This document shows positions 63,067 through 64,000 of a DNA stretch of 64,000 bases, piece after piece. Under the pieces are notes generated by a model, which made no database searches, was not told where the DNA came from, and saw only the letters and a program-made list of their open reading frames with translations. This DNA comes from Bacteroidota bacterium. Its GTDB lineage: Bacteria; Bacteroidota; Bacteroidia; B-17B0; Aurantibacillaceae. Both the position numbers and the translations under genes were made by a program. The DNA is taken from the NCBI GenBank assembly GCA_013697245.1, contig JACCXH010000028.1, positions 1-64,000 of the forward strand. Reading direction: 5' to 3'. Every line of letters starts with the position of its first letter. The first letter of the stretch is position 1.

Positions 63067-64000
63067 ATGGAAACAGATATCATAAAAGAGATGGCCGATA
63101 TGAGCCAGAAAGTTTTAAAGAGCTACGAAACTCTAAAAGATATTAAAAGCGTGGAAATTGCCACCTCTCCAAAAACTGCGATTTATAACGAAGATAAATT
63201 AACCCTGTACCGTTATAATCGCGATACAGATGCTACTTTTAAAACTCCCATTTTAATTGTTTACGCTTTGGTAAACACGTATAAAATGCTGGATATACAA
63301 CCTGACCGTAGTTATATTAAAAATTTATTGAACGCAGGATTTGATGTTTACCTTATTGATTGGGGATACCCAACTAAAGGCGATCGTTATTTGAGTATGG
63401 ACGATTATGTGAATGGTTACATTAATAATTGTGTAGATTTTATCCGCAAAAAAAATCGTCTCGAAAAAATTAATATTTTAAGTATTTGCCAAGGCGGAAC
63501 GTTAAGTGTTATTTATTCTTCTTTATTTCCAAACAAGGTAAAGAATTTAGTAACGCATGTTACACCAATTGATTTTAGCACCAATGATGGTTTACTATTC
63601 AAGTGGAGTAGAGATATGGATTTTGATAAATTGGTGGATGCCAATCATGGTTTGATTCCCGGTGATTTTTTAAACCAGGGTTTTGATATGCTAAAACCAA
63701 TGATGAAAGTACAAAAGCAACAAACTTTAAATAATAGTTTAGACGATCCTGATAAACTAATGAACTTTTTGCGCATGGAAAAATGGATCAGCGAAAGCCC
63801 CGACCAGGCCGGCGAATGTTTCCGCCAATTTATGAAAGAACTTTACCAGCAAAACAAACTAGCTAAAGGCGAATTAGAAGTTGGCGGTAAAAAAGTGAAT
63901 TTAAAAAATCTTACTTCACCGTTATTAAATATTTATGCAACCGAAGATCACTTGGTACCGCCAGCCGCAACTATTCCTTTAAATGATCTTGTTGGCAGTA
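63067..64000 (+). CDS. phaC: Class III-type PHA synthase catalytic subunit (truncated by window end)
   Basis: The open frame runs from ATG 63067 to the window edge, giving 311 visible residues; the C-terminus is outside. It has the alpha/beta-hydrolase PHA synthase pattern: TPILIVYALVNTYKMLDIQPDRS (60-82), GFDVYLIDWGYP (91-102), DDYVNGYI and the catalytic cysteine C141 in LSICQGG. ATEDHLVPP carries the catalytic Asp. The catalytic His lies beyond the window. The lipase-like box is usually G-x-C-x-G; here its first residue is Ser139. It polymerises hydroxyacyl-CoA into storage polyester. Confidence 0.92.
   Translation, partial: METDIIKEMADMSQKVLKSYETLKDIKSVEIATSPKTAIYNEDKLTLYRYNRDTDATFKTPILIVYALVNTYKMLDIQPDRSYIKNLLNAGFDVYLIDWGYPTKGDRYLSMDDYVNGYINNCVDFIRKKNRLEKINILSICQGGTLSVIYSSLFPNKVKNLVTHVTPIDFSTNDGLLFKWSRDMDFDKLVDANHGLIPGDFLNQGFDMLKPMMKVQKQQTLNNSLDDPDKLMNFLRMEKWISESPDQAGECFRQFMKELYQQNKLAKGELEVGGKKVNLKNLTSPLLNIYATEDHLVPPAATIPLNDLVGS

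Noticed and set aside
1-64000. CRISPR arrays, tRNA or rRNA genes, insertion sequences, prophage or plasmid origins
   Set aside because: I looked for evenly spaced repeats, cloverleaf-like stretches, transposase motifs and integrase genes and saw none; a dedicated RNA search could still find a small ncRNA.

Overview
The window reads as chromosome of a low-GC member of the Bacteroidota. Supporting signs are lineage-typical proteins (DUF5683, an UpxY-type antiterminator, a PspC-domain protein beside a PadR regulator, an exosortase with a PID-type sorting signal), -7 promoter elements of the form TAnnTTTG, many GTG and TTG starts, and almost no Shine-Dalgarno sequences. The class III-type polyhydroxyalkanoate (PHA) synthase pair at the right end is less common in the phylum. 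I cannot name the genus.

Region 1 (1-14.3 kb) is mostly housekeeping. It holds a Rieske protein, a brkB-DUF5683-dapB cluster, a DASS carboxylate transporter, lolD, a complete bioB-bioF-bioD-bioA operon, a nucleoside transporter with a PAP2 phosphatase, a secreted unknown, and glyA. Three short intergenic repeats of a kind scattered through Bacteroidota genomes sit here.

Region 2 (13.7-18.7 kb) is the gateway to the surface-polymer locus. A leftward operon encodes a 72-residue PID-CTERM-like substrate, an exosortase with its Cys/Arg/His triad, and a small exosortase-associated membrane protein. It runs by ATGA overlaps straight into glyA. Divergent from it are a Wzc/GumC-type tyrosine autokinase with a Tyr-Gly tail, a winged-helix protein and an UpxY/NusG-like antiterminator.

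Region 3 (18.7-55.8 kb) is one rightward block of about 33 genes, largely overlapping or abutting. It has a Wzm/Wzt ABC exporter, an epimerase, an MBOAT/SGNH O-acetylation pair, an aminotransferase, methyltransferases, a sugar formyltransferase, a WbmS-like deacetylase, a hexapeptide acyltransferase, an acetamidino cassette (WbpG-like/HisH2/HisF2), three AsnB-like amidotransferases, a second WbpG-like protein, a heptose-type sugar cassette, wecB and many glycosyltransferases. It looks like assembly of a heavily decorated surface polysaccharide with amidated, acetamidino, formylated, O-acetylated and methylated sugars. A GT4-AsnB gene pair is duplicated in tandem. I see no initiating phosphosugar transferase, Wzx, Wzy or outer-membrane exporter in the window, so the locus needs partners elsewhere.

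Region 4 (55.8-64 kb) holds terC, a secreted-protein/PadR/PspC cluster, a DUF4412/GLPGLI-like secreted protein, queG, and a PhaE-like protein followed after a clear terminator by a truncated phaC.

Functions are assigned by reading motifs by eye; no database search was possible.
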